From Romboutsia lituseburensis (GTDB taxonomy: Bacteria > Bacillota > Clostridia > Peptostreptococcales > Peptostreptococcaceae): DNA of 64,000 nucleotides. This document shows, piece after piece, positions 16,767-24,237 of the stretch. Position 1 is the first letter of the stretch. Every line of letters begins with the position of its first letter. The stretch spans positions 1-64,000 of the forward strand of contig NZ_JANQBQ010000001.1 of NCBI RefSeq assembly GCF_024723825.1, read 5' to 3'. A program made the translations under genes and the position numbers. The notes beneath the pieces are model-generated. The model was not told the DNA's origin and did not search any database. It saw only the letters and a program-made list of their open reading frames with translations.

Positions 16767-17141
16767 TTAATCCTCCTCATAGAATATTTTAAGTAGTTCT
16801 GTTATTTTTTCTAACTTAATACCATTGGTGCGAGCAATATCAGCGGCTATCATTAAATGCTCTTCAACTTGTTTTTGCTGCTCTTCTTGTATGAAATCTT
16901 TATTCTGAGCAGCTACAAAGCTTCCTCTTCCTACGGTGGTTTCAATAAAACCATCTCGTGTTAAGTCTTCATAAGCCTTTTGAACCGTGATTACACTAAC
17001 ATGAATTGTTTTAGCAAGTGAACGCATAGAAGGGATTGGGTCTCCTGTTTTTAACTCTCCACTCATAATCATAGCTTTCATTTGTGATGTTATTTGTTCA
17101 TAGATTGGCTTACTTGTATTACTACTGATTATAATTTCCAC
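16767..17141 (-). CDS. GntR-family (YtrA-type) repressor, cassette 1
   Basis: A 124-residue protein: N-terminal winged helix (KPIYEQITSQMKAMIMSGEL, then SVITVQKAYEDL) and a short C-terminal helical dimerisation tail, which is the YtrA layout. First gene of the operon; it should repress its own cassette and be relieved by the exported compound or a stress. An inverted repeat suited to it lies at 17166-17186. Confidence 0.88.
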   Translation of the reverse strand: MEIIISSNTSKPIYEQITSQMKAMIMSGELKTGDPIPSMRSLAKTIHVSVITVQKAYEDLTRDGFIETTVGRGSFVAAQNKDFIQEEQQKQVEEHLMIAADIARTNGIKLEKITELLKIFYEED

Positions 17142-17165
17142 ATGGCATCTCCTTTCGTAATATAG

Positions 17166-17186
17166 TGTACTTATTGTATAAGTACA
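17166..17186 (-). promoter_or_regulatory. operator of GntR-ABC cassette 1
   Basis: TGTACTTA (17166-17173), 5 bases, TAAGTACA (17179-17186): a perfect 8-bp inverted repeat 25 bases upstream of the GntR start, where a YtrA-type autoregulator would bind. Confidence 0.65.
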
Positions 17187-17224
17187 TTATAGGCAATTAA
17201 TACCATATCGTCAACACATAAAAA

Positions 17225-17250
17225 TAGCAGACTATATTTCAAGTCTGCTA
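17225..17250 (-). terminator. terminator behind a lost minus-strand gene
   Basis: TAGCAGACT (17225-17233) pairs with AGTCTGCTA (17242-17250); on the minus strand TTTTTATG follows. It sits right after the stop of the 28-codon gene fragment. Confidence 0.65.
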
Positions 17251-17254
17251 AAGA

Positions 17255-17341
17255 TCATATAAACACTTGGTATTTCACTACTTTTTCATATTCGTCGAGC
17301 TGTGCCGCTGTGAGCTGATTGTTTAAGCCAAAAGGGTATAT
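17255..17341 (-). pseudogene. C-terminal fragment of a lost gene
   Basis: An open frame of 28 codons on the minus strand ending in TGA, followed at once by a terminator, but with no start codon or ribosome site. It reads YPFGLNNQLTAAQLDEYEK, then VVKYQVFI. It is richer in GC (GCGGCACAGCTCGACG) than the flanks. It is probably the 3' end of a gene lost by insertion or deletion next to the ABC cassette. I do not recognise the family. Confidence 0.5.
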
Positions 17342-17382
17342 TTATAGAGTAGATAATTAGTAAATATAATAATAAAAATAAG

Positions 17383-17406
17383 TTCAAAATTATTATATAA
17401 TGTGAA
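17383..17406 (+). promoter_or_regulatory. 24-bp dyad promoter element, copy A
   Basis: TTCA, 16 bases, TGAA, with TATAAT at 17396-17401 inside. No -35 box. No gene follows on this strand, so this copy is orphaned. Its roughly 75-base surroundings resemble copies C and D. Confidence 0.6.
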
Positions 17407-17461
17407 ATAAAAAGATTAGTCATTTAAGATATTATGAATCAAGATGTAGGAGCATATGCTG

Positions 17462-17794
17462 CTATTTTTTTATATACGTATCAATGCGACTATATGCCTC
17501 TGCAGGAAACATAAAGCCTCTAATAGCTATACGATCATTGATACTTTCTCCCTTAATAGAGCATACCCTAAAGGAAGAGTCTTCGTCCTGAATCTTACCT
17601 ATTTGCTTATCGAGATTTAAATCTACTGAATTATCTAATGGCTCACATTTATATTGTTTCTCTCCTAATATTAACAGTGTACCATCAGTATTCCATGTAT
17701 AAGTATCAAGGTTTAAGTACCTTACATAGAAAAATACATTAATTGATACAATGACTAGTAATATTACAGATATTATTTTAAAGTTTTTTTTCAT
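17462..17794 (-). CDS. small membrane-anchored or secreted hypothetical protein
   Basis: A 110-residue protein with an N-terminal hydrophobic segment (about 7-26) and a soluble part holding two cysteines about 35 residues apart (KYKCEPL and FRVCSIKG) that could form a disulfide outside the cell. No recognised domain. The end of the gene is close to the orphan promoter element A. Confidence 0.6.
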   Translation of the reverse strand: MKKNFKIISVILLVIVSINVFFYVRYLNLDTYTWNTDGTLLILGEKQYKCEPLDNSVDLNLDKQIGKIQDEDSSFRVCSIKGESINDRIAIRGFMFPAEAYSRIDTYIKK

Positions 17795-17878
17795 TTGAAT
17801 TCCTTTCTAGATATTATATTTTCTTAATAGTAAAAGTACATTTATTTATGAATATTTTACCATTAATAATTATTAATG

Positions 17879-17940
17879 AGAATACAATCTTAAATCGTAA
17901 TCAGTGGTTGTAGTTTTTACTACTTCGAATCAATGAAACT
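17879..17940 (-). pseudogene. decayed DUF2922 3' end
   Basis: On the minus strand this stretch aligns base for base with the end of the DUF2922 gene at 14403-14465, with small gaps. GATTACGATTTAAGATTGTA here matches GATTATGATTTAGGATTATA there, preceded by similar AAACTACAACCACT and GTTTCAT blocks. Frameshifts and a lost stop make it non-coding. Confidence 0.6.
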
Positions 17941-17988
17941 ATTCTATAATTGGAAAATAATTCAATATTATGTATAATATAATCAAAG

Positions 17989-18012
17989 TTCACAAGTGTT
18001 ATATAATGTGAA
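17989..18012 (+). promoter_or_regulatory. 24-bp dyad promoter element, copy B
   Basis: TTCAC, 14 bases, GTGAA, with TATAAT at 18002-18007. Drives the gene at 18068. The leader that follows (GTGAAGTAACGTAAC and onward to the ribosome site) is nearly the same as that of copy E. Confidence 0.65.
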
Positions 18013-18067
18013 GTAACGTAACTTTTAAGATTAAATAGATAAATAAGAATTGATAGGGGGGAGTTGA

Positions 18068-18583
18068 ATGGGTAAAATATTAGGTTCTTGGAGTAGTATG
18101 CGTAAATATCTTGAAAAAGAAATGCTTGCTGAATGTTTGAATGGACGAGTTAGATATAACTGTACTTCATATATTGGTATGGATGGATGCCGTATTTTTG
18201 AAATTTATATTGATAACAATTTGATAAAACAATTTTCTTGGGAAACAGTTAATACATATTTCATTAAAAATAATCATAAAAAAGACTCAAATACTGTTGG
18301 CATCATAGGATATTGGGATGGATTTTGGGAGCTTATGGATACTATTTCTATGCAATATCGACCTGAATATACTGATAATGAATTCTGTGAAGCTCTTGAA
18401 AACTATCGAAATCAGAGTATTCAAGATAGTATAAATTCTGAAAATCCGTTGGAAAGAATGTTTGCTATATTAGATAGACGTATTGGTAAAAGGACTCTTA
18501 TTAATATTAAAGAATCGTTAGAAAATCAAGTAGAATGGCTTCAATTTTTCTATCGACTAAGAATGGCTTCGGAGAATATATAA
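18068..18583 (+). CDS. conserved hypothetical protein (SF0329-like)
   Basis: A 171-residue soluble protein. The opening (SSMRKYLEKEMLAECLNGRV, RYNCTSYIG) and the ending block NPLERMFAILDRRIGKRTL recall the SF0329 family of uncharacterised bacterial proteins, in which a DRRxGKR motif is conserved. The ribosome site is a run of six Gs plus AG. It is controlled by dyad promoter B. Function unknown; it may be a cargo gene of the repeated cassette region. Confidence 0.65.
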   Translation: MGKILGSWSSMRKYLEKEMLAECLNGRVRYNCTSYIGMDGCRIFEIYIDNNLIKQFSWETVNTYFIKNNHKKDSNTVGIIGYWDGFWELMDTISMQYRPEYTDNEFCEALENYRNQSIQDSINSENPLERMFAILDRRIGKRTLINIKESLENQVEWLQFFYRLRMASENI

Positions 18584-18732
18584 GATATATAAATTACAAT
18601 TTATTAAGTGAATTTTATATCAATAGAATTCTTATATATTAAATTTATATCAATAAATCCATTAAAATAAAAAGTGAAAAGAGAGTACATTTATAGATTT
18701 GGTAATTGGATAAATATGATAATAAAAATAAA

Positions 18733-18756
18733 TTCAAATTTGTTATATATTATGAA
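18733..18756 (+). promoter_or_regulatory. 24-bp dyad promoter element, copy C
   Basis: TTCA, 16 bases, TGAA, with TATATT at 18746-18751. It lies 19 bases before the start of the 80-residue membrane protein; upstream sequence matches copies A and D. Confidence 0.6.
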
Positions 18757-18774
18757 TTTTAAAAAGGGGAAAAG

Positions 18775-19017
18775 ATGTATTATAATAAACTGATTAAATA
18801 TTTAGTTATATCTATGAGTTGCATAGTCGTTATTATATCAATATTATCAGGAATGGGAGTTATTCCTAATTTTGAATTGATAGGTTTTTGTATTACGGTT
18901 ATGGCATTAGAATTATTAGTACTAGCATATAATTCTTATAAATTAGGAAGAAAAAAGTTAGAAGTTATTATTCTTAGTATAATAGGAATATTCATTTTTA
19001 TTACGACTTCAATATAG
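18775..19017 (+). CDS. small membrane protein (DUF3953-like)
   Basis: An 80-residue protein with three hydrophobic segments (about 7-26, 33-52, 62-79). The layout of helix pair, a basic YKLGRKKLE loop and a final helix resembles DUF3953 small membrane proteins. The ribosome site AAGGGGAAAAG precedes ATG 18775. The transcript start implied by element C lies only a few bases before the ribosome site, so the leader is very short. Confidence 0.6.
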   Translation: MYYNKLIKYLVISMSCIVVIISILSGMGVIPNFELIGFCITVMALELLVLAYNSYKLGRKKLEVIILSIIGIFIFITTSI

Positions 19018-19021
19018 TAAG

Positions 19022-19045
19022 TTCATAGTTATTATATAATTTGAA
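19022..19045 (+). promoter_or_regulatory. 24-bp dyad promoter element, copy F
   Basis: TTCA, 16 bases, TGAA, with TATAAT at 19035-19040. It begins 4 bases after the stop of the preceding gene and precedes the decayed microprotein relic. Confidence 0.55.
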
Positions 19046-19067
19046 AACATAAAAGTAAGGAGTATTA

Positions 19068-19128
19068 CAGAGGAATAATTTGATATTTAGTTATAAGATT
19101 TATAAAGGATATATTAAAAAGGTAATTG
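19068..19128 (+). pseudogene. decayed microprotein gene
   Basis: A G-rich ribosome-like site is followed by AATTTGATATTTAGTTATAA and TTTATAAAGGATATATT, which resemble the 3' half of the microprotein gene at 12216-12332, then a terminator like the one there. No intact frame remains. It lies behind promoter element F. Confidence 0.4.
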
Positions 19129-19149
19129 AGCATCTTTAAAATAGATGCT
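19129..19149 (+). terminator. intrinsic terminator after the microprotein relic
   Basis: AGCATCT (19129-19135) pairs with AGATGCT (19143-19149), then TTTATTGTG. The layout and downstream bases (TTGTG-TTCAA) match the terminator region at 12334-12370. Confidence 0.6.
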
Positions 19150-19424
19150 TTTATTGTGTTCAAATATATAAATGGTGTATTTTCACAGTAAGCAAATATA
19201 TTATATACTTTTTAATTAAGAGATTAAATATAATAATAGATAGTATAATCAAAGTTAATTATCATATGTATACTGTTGTTTTTACAGGATTTAATCCTAT
19301 GAGCTATATGTGATATGGTACACAATAATGTTACTATATCCTTTTATGGCGTTTATTTGTTGGTATGCTAAAGGTTTTGGTATTTATATAGTGGATAATT
19401 AGTAAGTATTGTAATGAAAACAAG
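19150..19424. other. non-coding stretch between relic and element D
   Basis: No coding frame is supported here. The part at about 19240-19270 (GTATAATCAAAGTTAATTAT) resembles the upstream half of element B without the dyad, and 19380-19424 is the upstream half of the repeat shared by elements A, C and D. Confidence 0.4.
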
Positions 19425-19448
19425 TTCAAAATTATTATATAGTGTGAA
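19425..19448 (+). promoter_or_regulatory. 24-bp dyad promoter element, copy D
   Basis: TTCA, 16 bases, TGAA, with TATAGT at 19438-19443. The flanking 19380-19456 is closely similar to 17339-17414 (copy A). Confidence 0.6.
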
Positions 19449-19525
19449 ATAAAAATATGTATGATACTATTTACTTAGTTAATTATACAGAGGATATTAT
19501 TTGTTATGAGTTTGGGGGAAACACT

Positions 19526-19900
19526 ATGAATATTATTATTATTGTTTTACTTTTAATAATTATCACTTTATCAGATGATTTATTAAAAAAGAAACTTAAG
19601 CCAAATGAAGAACTTTTAGAGGAAATTGAAGATTTAGAGTTTTCAAGAAAAAATCTTATATCAAACATAATAATTTTTATTGCCATCGCTATATCTTTAG
19701 AGATAAATATGTATTTAAGCGTATTAATGATTATAGTAGCTTTAACATCTGAATGGATTAGAGGCAAATATACTCTGAAATATTTAAATTATAAGAGCGA
19801 AAGTGAAAGTACTAAAAAGTATATATTTATTAATATTATTCTTCAGCATGTATATGCAATATTATTAATTATGTATTTTGCTTTTTTTAAATTTAAATAG
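19526..19900 (+). CDS. membrane protein, three TM segments (DUF4181-like)
   Basis: A 124-residue protein. Hydrophobic segments at about 1-16, 43-75 and 103-122; a glutamate-rich stretch (EELLEEIEDLEF) follows the first. The region SEWIRGKYTLKYLNY-K recalls the EWKY motif of DUF4181 proteins. Start ATG 19526 has GGGGGAA 6 bases upstream; the longer reading from ATG 19457 has no site. Controlled by element D. Function unknown. Confidence 0.6.
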   Translation: MNIIIIVLLLIIITLSDDLLKKKLKPNEELLEEIEDLEFSRKNLISNIIIFIAIAISLEINMYLSVLMIIVALTSEWIRGKYTLKYLNYKSESESTKKYIFINIILQHVYAILLIMYFAFFKFK

Positions 19901-19945
19901 TTTAAGACAGCAAAATAAAAATATTATTTAGTTGTATAATTAAAG

Positions 19946-19969
19946 TGCACAATTGTTATATAATGTGAA
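19946..19969 (+). promoter_or_regulatory. 24-bp dyad promoter element, copy E
   Basis: TGCAC, 14 bases, GTGAA, with TATAAT at 19959-19964. The leader to the next ribosome site closely matches that of copy B although the two downstream genes are unrelated. Confidence 0.65.
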
Positions 19970-20025
19970 GTAACGTAACCTTTGATATTACATAGATAAA
20001 TAGGAATTTAGGGGGAGAAATAAAG

Positions 20026-20292
20026 ATGATAAAATTTTTAAGTGTATCATTGGTGATTTTGGGAATTTCATCTGTTATTGTAGCTATAGTAGAATATGAT
20101 AAAACATGTATAGGAAAATATAATAAAATTAAATTATTTATAGATTTAGTTACTGGATTTTCTTATGCAATAATGGGGCTATTAGTAATGTTAAAAGTAA
20201 TATCAGGAAGATATCTTGGTTTTATGGTGATTTTATTTGCTATTTTAAATGGTTTAATCAATCATAGAATTAAAACTCAATCAAATCGTTAA
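20026..20292 (+). CDS. small membrane protein
   Basis: An 88-residue protein with hydrophobic segments at about 3-23 and 43-78 and a basic C-terminus. Ribosome site AGGGGGAG upstream of ATG 20026. It is the last gene of the dyad-promoter series (element E). No family recognised. Confidence 0.6.
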   Translation: MIKFLSVSLVILGISSVIVAIVEYDKTCIGKYNKIKLFIDLVTGFSYAIMGLLVMLKVISGRYLGFMVILFAILNGLINHRIKTQSNR

Positions 20293-20400
20293 AATCAGAA
20301 GATATAAAGGTAGAGTCCAATTTGTAGAGTGCATTTTGTGAAAAATCTTTATATATTATAAATATGATTATGTAGTACAATTTTCGTAGAGGGGGATATG

Positions 20401-20607
20401 ATGTTTGAATATAAATTTATAGAAGTGCCATTAAAGCAAGGATTTAAAGTAAAAAAAGGCGATCATTTTGAAAAATGTAAAAATATTATTAATGAAGAAG
20501 CAAAAAATGGATGGAGATTAAAGCAAATAGTTGTTCCACCAGTAGATAGTAATGGAATGTATTGTCCATATTGTTATCAAATAATATTTGAGAAAGAAAT
20601 AGGTTAA
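20401..20607 (+). CDS. DUF4177-like protein
   Basis: A 68-residue soluble protein with the DUF4177 pattern: FEYKFIEVPL at the N-terminus, INEEAKNGWRLKQIV in the middle and YQIIFEKE at the end. A CPYC motif before the last strand might bind metal or be redox-active. Two adjacent ATGs exist (20398, 20401); the second is better spaced from AGAGGGGG. Function unknown. Confidence 0.75.
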   Translation: MFEYKFIEVPLKQGFKVKKGDHFEKCKNIINEEAKNGWRLKQIVVPPVDSNGMYCPYCYQIIFEKEIG

Positions 20608-20644
20608 AAAGGAGGATAAAACTTCTACAATACAGGAGGATATG

Positions 20645-21358
20645 ATGATAAAAGAGTATTTTAAAATAGAAGAAATACCTGCAATTTTATGGGGAGAAAG
20701 TTCAGAAAATATATTTATAGCAGTACATGGAAATATGTCAAACAAAGAAGATGATGTCATTTCCATATTTGCAGAACAAGCTGTGAAATTAGGATATCAA
20801 GTGATTAGTTTTGATTTACCTGAGCATGGTGAACGAGATAAAGAAGGAACACCATGTAAAGTACAGAACTGTGTAAGAGAACTTGATTTAATTATGAGTT
20901 ATGCAAAACAATATTGGAATAATATTAGCTTGTTTGCATGTAGTATGGGGGCATATTTTAGCTTACTAGCATATAAAAATGAACCTATAAATCAAGTACT
21001 ATTTCTTTCACCAGTTGTGAATATGGAAAGAATTATAAATAACATGATGAAATGGTTTAATATAGATGAGAAACAATTAAAAAATCAAAAAATAATAGAA
21101 ACGCCTATAGGACAAAAGCTATATTGGGACTATTATTGTTATGTAAAAGATAATCCAATTGATACATGGAATAATTCAACAAACATATTATATGGATCAA
21201 AAGATGATTTATGTGAAATAAATTTTATATTTGAGTTTGTAGAAAAATTTAAGTGTAATATAGCTGTAATGGATGAAGGGGAACATTATTTTCACACAAA
21301 AGAACAATTAAAGTTTTTTGAAGAATGGCTATCAAATAATATACGTAAGATTATATAA
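20645..21358 (+). CDS. alpha/beta hydrolase
   Basis: A 237-residue cytosolic protein. Oxyanion region AVHGNMSN, nucleophile elbow ACSMGAYFS (the GxSxG motif with Ala in the first place), acid in YGSKDDL and histidine in EGEHYFHT are all in the right order. The DLPEHGERD segment matches lid-less serine hydrolases acting on small esters or peptides. The ribosome site AGGAGG favours ATG 20645 over 20642. Substrate unknown. Confidence 0.85.
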   Translation: MIKEYFKIEEIPAILWGESSENIFIAVHGNMSNKEDDVISIFAEQAVKLGYQVISFDLPEHGERDKEGTPCKVQNCVRELDLIMSYAKQYWNNISLFACSMGAYFSLLAYKNEPINQVLFLSPVVNMERIINNMMKWFNIDEKQLKNQKIIETPIGQKLYWDYYCYVKDNPIDTWNNSTNILYGSKDDLCEINFIFEFVEKFKCNIAVMDEGEHYFHTKEQLKFFEEWLSNNIRKII

Positions 21359-21484
21359 TTTATAAAAAGCAGGTATCATATATAATGCAGATATATATAA
21401 CTGTTAATTATATTATCAGAATAAATTCATTATTTTATAAAACATTTATAAAAATAGTGGGTTTATTTAACATTAATGTATATA

Positions 21485-21532
21485 CTATAAATATAAATAT
21501 TTAACTAATTAGTTAAATATTTATATTTATAG
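21485..21532 (+). promoter_or_regulatory. 48-bp perfect palindrome upstream of sdpR
   Basis: 24 bases (21485-21508) are followed directly by their exact reverse complement (21509-21532), centred on TTAACTAA/TTAGTTAA. It ends 3 bases before the AAGGAGG of sdpR. It is the likely autoregulatory operator, and would also fold into a long hairpin in the mRNA leader if transcribed. Confidence 0.75.
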
Positions 21533-21545
21533 CAAGGAGGACACT

Positions 21546-21806
21546 ATGGTAAAAGTATTTAAAGCATTAAGTGATCAAACTAGAAGAGAAATTTTAAAGT
21601 TACTTAATGAAAAAGATATGAATGCAGGAGAAATAGCCAGCCATTTTAATATGTCTAAGCCTGCAATATCTAAACATCTAGATATTTTAAAAGAAGCTGA
21701 GCTTATTAGCTCAGAAAAAAGGGGACAATTTTTAATTTATTCTATAAATTTATCAGTTCTTCAAGAAGTACTTGGAAATTTTTTAGATATTTTTAAAAAA
21801 GTATAG
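21546..21806 (+). CDS. sdpR: ArsR-family repressor, SdpR-like
   Basis: An 86-residue protein nearly all winged helix: FKALSDQTRREILKLL, MNAGEIASHFNMSKPAISKHL and SEKRGQFLIYSIN follow Bacillus subtilis SdpR closely. SdpR represses sdpRI until the toxin-bound immunity protein SdpI recruits it to the membrane. The gene for an SdpI-like protein follows after 9 bases, as in Bacillus. No SdpC-like toxin gene is in the window. Confidence 0.88.
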   Translation: MVKVFKALSDQTRREILKLLNEKDMNAGEIASHFNMSKPAISKHLDILKEAELISSEKRGQFLIYSINLSVLQEVLGNFLDIFKKV

Positions 21807-21815
21807 GAGGGTATT

Positions 21816-22325
21816 ATGGAAATTGTAGGTTTAATATTACTTGCAACATTATCAATTATAAACTGTATAAATGCACCAAAAACTTTAGGGCTTTCAAAAG
21901 ATAATCCTAAAGTTAAAACTGCTCAAAAGCTACAAATAATATTTTTAATATTTGCTATAGGTAGCTTTATAGTTCTATCAATAGGGCTAGACGATATATT
22001 TTCTTCTGGAGCTACTGATAAAATATTAGTTATAATAAATGCTGCTATAATTATGTATTTTGGAAATTCACTACCTAAGTTACAAATTTATAAAAACATA
22101 TGTGCAAGCAATACTTGGGCAATGGGGGATGAAAAAATTTGGAAATATGCAGGTAAAGGCTTTGCATATTTATCATTTTTAATTGGAATTTTAATGATTA
22201 TATTAAGTTTTTACTTTGATGCTAATAATGTTAAAACAGTATGTCATTTTATTTGGATTGCATTACCTTCGTTATATTTATTGCTTCATTGTAGTAATAA
22301 ATTTAGGGTTACTAATATTAAATAA
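21816..22325 (+). CDS. sdpI: SdpI-family membrane protein
   Basis: A 169-residue protein with five or so hydrophobic segments. YFGNSLPKLQIYKN followed by WAMGDEKIWKYAGKG is a diverged form of the SdpI signature (GNYMPKxxxN..GIRTPWTLSNEEVW). In Bacillus SdpI protects against the SDP toxin and signals to SdpR. It pairs with the repressor gene just upstream, so an immunity/sensing pair is likely. Confidence 0.78.
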   Translation: MEIVGLILLATLSIINCINAPKTLGLSKDNPKVKTAQKLQIIFLIFAIGSFIVLSIGLDDIFSSGATDKILVIINAAIIMYFGNSLPKLQIYKNICASNTWAMGDEKIWKYAGKGFAYLSFLIGILMIILSFYFDANNVKTVCHFIWIALPSLYLLLHCSNKFRVTNIK

Positions 22326-22395
22326 GTACTGGTATTATAACAAGCAGATATGTAGGAGATGTTTAAATAAGATTGATAAGTGGTACATAAATTAT

Positions 22396-22436
22396 AAAAA
22401 ACAAATAACCATAGAATTATGGATATTTGTTTTTTT
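22396..22436 (+). terminator. terminator of the sdpRI operon
   Basis: AAACAAATA and TATTTGTTT arms with an inner CCAT/ATGG pairing, followed by seven Ts. Confidence 0.65.
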
Positions 22437-22525
22437 ATTTAACTTGTGATAAATACATGATATTTTATTGTTAGATTAAAAATTTCTGCTACAATTGAAT
22501 AAAAAGGAGTTGGGGAGCTATTAAA

Positions 22526-23263
22526 ATGATTAATAATATTCAATACAATAGTGTAGAGGATGAAAATGTAGTTGTATTTTATAACAATGATGTATTTGCT
22601 AAAGAAACTTTAGAAAACGCTAAGATATGTATAAATAAATTATATAAAGAACTTTTAGTAGAAGAAGATATATTTAAAAATAAAATTAATATATATCTAG
22701 CACCGAATAGAAATGAATTTGAATATCTTGTACCAAATATCTTGAAAATTAATATAAAAATGCCCACAAGTAAAGGGAGAATTGCACAGCCTCAAAGAAT
22801 TGATTTAATTCTTCTATGCCCATCAGCATACCAAACTGATTCAATATATAAGTATGACTATGAAGAGTACAAAAGACTTTTAATGCATGAGATGGTTCAT
22901 ATGTTTCATGAACATTTAAGTGTAGATATGGAGAATATAGCGAGATGGTTTAGTGAAGGTTTAGCTGTATATTTATCAGAGCAATATAAGTATGAAGATG
23001 AATTTAATAAACCTGTAATTGATGGAATAGCAAATAATAAAATACCTAAAATTTCAGATATAATTGATGATGTTATGCTTTCATATGATTGGGGATGGAC
23101 TCTTGTTAAGTATATAAATGATACTTGTGGATTTGATGAAGTACTTAATATAATGAGAAACTGCGGAAGTAGTGATGTTATAGGCTTTATTAAAGAAGAC
23201 AAAGTTGAGTTTGAAGAAAAATGGAGAGCATGGTTATTTAATTTGAGTGTGAAACCTAAATAA
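22526..23263 (+). CDS. gluzincin-type metallopeptidase (peptidase MA-like)
   Basis: A 245-residue protein. HEMVH at 121-125 and the downstream glutamate in WFSEGLAVYLSEQ (E144) form the gluzincin zinc site; WGWTLVKYI and a GFDEVLNIM repeat follow, as in peptidase MA-like proteins. No signal peptide, so it should act in the cytosol or be released otherwise. Start ATG 22526 with a TTGGGGAG site about 10 bases upstream. Substrate unknown. Confidence 0.82.
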   Translation: MINNIQYNSVEDENVVVFYNNDVFAKETLENAKICINKLYKELLVEEDIFKNKINIYLAPNRNEFEYLVPNILKINIKMPTSKGRIAQPQRIDLILLCPSAYQTDSIYKYDYEEYKRLLMHEMVHMFHEHLSVDMENIARWFSEGLAVYLSEQYKYEDEFNKPVIDGIANNKIPKISDIIDDVMLSYDWGWTLVKYINDTCGFDEVLNIMRNCGSSDVIGFIKEDKVEFEEKWRAWLFNLSVKPK

Positions 23264-23427
23264 TTGCGTAAATGGTCATATTTCAGACTTGAATGGTAAA
23301 ATTTGAAAAATATATACGTGATATAATTAAATATAGTAAGTATTAACAAAAACTTAAAATAACTACAATTAAAAAACTATCTTGAAATAGTTAAATAAAA
23401 TATTGCATATTATACAGGAGGACAATA

Positions 23428-24003
23428 ATGTTAGCAATTGATTTAATGATGATAGGCTTACTTATATTTAGTGTTATCTTATTAACTGGAGTAAAAATAA
23501 TGATTAAAAATAAATACATTAAATCAATAATATTTTTACTTATAATGTATGCTCCATTTTCAAATCTTATAGAAGGATATATGTTAGGCGAGTTCAGTAT
23601 AACCTTTATAATAATATCTATTATAGTAATACTATTAATATTTTGGTGGGGATATAAAAGTAATAAGCATATATACTCAATTCATAATGCAAAACAAAAG
23701 GATATAATAAACATTATTGAGAGTTATTTAGAATTAAAAAATATAAAATATGAGACAACAGAACCAGATATATATTTGACTGAGCTTTGTAAAACTATAC
23801 ATATTGATAGTTATACAGAAATAAATTTAGATTGTAGAGATATAAAAGATCTAGATTTTTATAATGAATTAGTAGAAAATGTGAGACTAAAAATTAAAAA
23901 AATAAAGGGAAGTCGTATTTCTTTAGAGGGACTATTTTATCTAGCTGGCTTTGGAATTGTGTACTGGATTAGAGGCAGCTTTTTAGTTGGTTTTATAAAA
24001 TAA
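23428..24003 (+). CDS. hypothetical membrane protein
   Basis: A 191-residue protein with three N-terminal hydrophobic segments (about 3-24, 31-47, 51-73), a cytoplasmic region of about 95 residues with D/E/K and one cysteine pair (ELC, LDC), and a final hydrophobic hairpin (GLFYLAGFGIVYWIRGSFLV). CAGGAGG precedes the start. No family recognised. Confidence 0.62.
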   Translation: MLAIDLMMIGLLIFSVILLTGVKIMIKNKYIKSIIFLLIMYAPFSNLIEGYMLGEFSITFIIISIIVILLIFWWGYKSNKHIYSIHNAKQKDIINIIESYLELKNIKYETTEPDIYLTELCKTIHIDSYTEINLDCRDIKDLDFYNELVENVRLKIKKIKGSRISLEGLFYLAGFGIVYWIRGSFLVGFIK

Positions 24004-24039
24004 CATATTAAAAAAAATATCTATATAAAAGATAAAAAT

Positions 24040-24083
24040 AACTGTACCTTATAGCTAAATATTGAAATTGCTAAGGTACAGTT
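24040..24083 (+). terminator. intrinsic terminator
   Basis: A 12-bp perfect stem, AACTGTACCTTA (24040-24051) with TAAGGTACAGTT (24072-24083), then GTTTTTA. Confidence 0.78.
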
Positions 24084-24237
24084 GTTTTTATGATAAACCA
24101 TATCAAAGATATCAGCATTATCCATGCTGTCACCACGAAATATTATAATGTTGAAAAATGTAAAAATGACACAATAAAAAAACTGCTAATTAAGTGATAA
24201 AATATACTTAACAAATATTTTATCAAGGAGCTAAAAT

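Noticed and set aside
22216-22449. A 77-codon frame overlapping the end of the SdpI-like gene
   Set aside because: It is a second-frame shadow of the SdpI gene running into the terminator, with no ribosome site.
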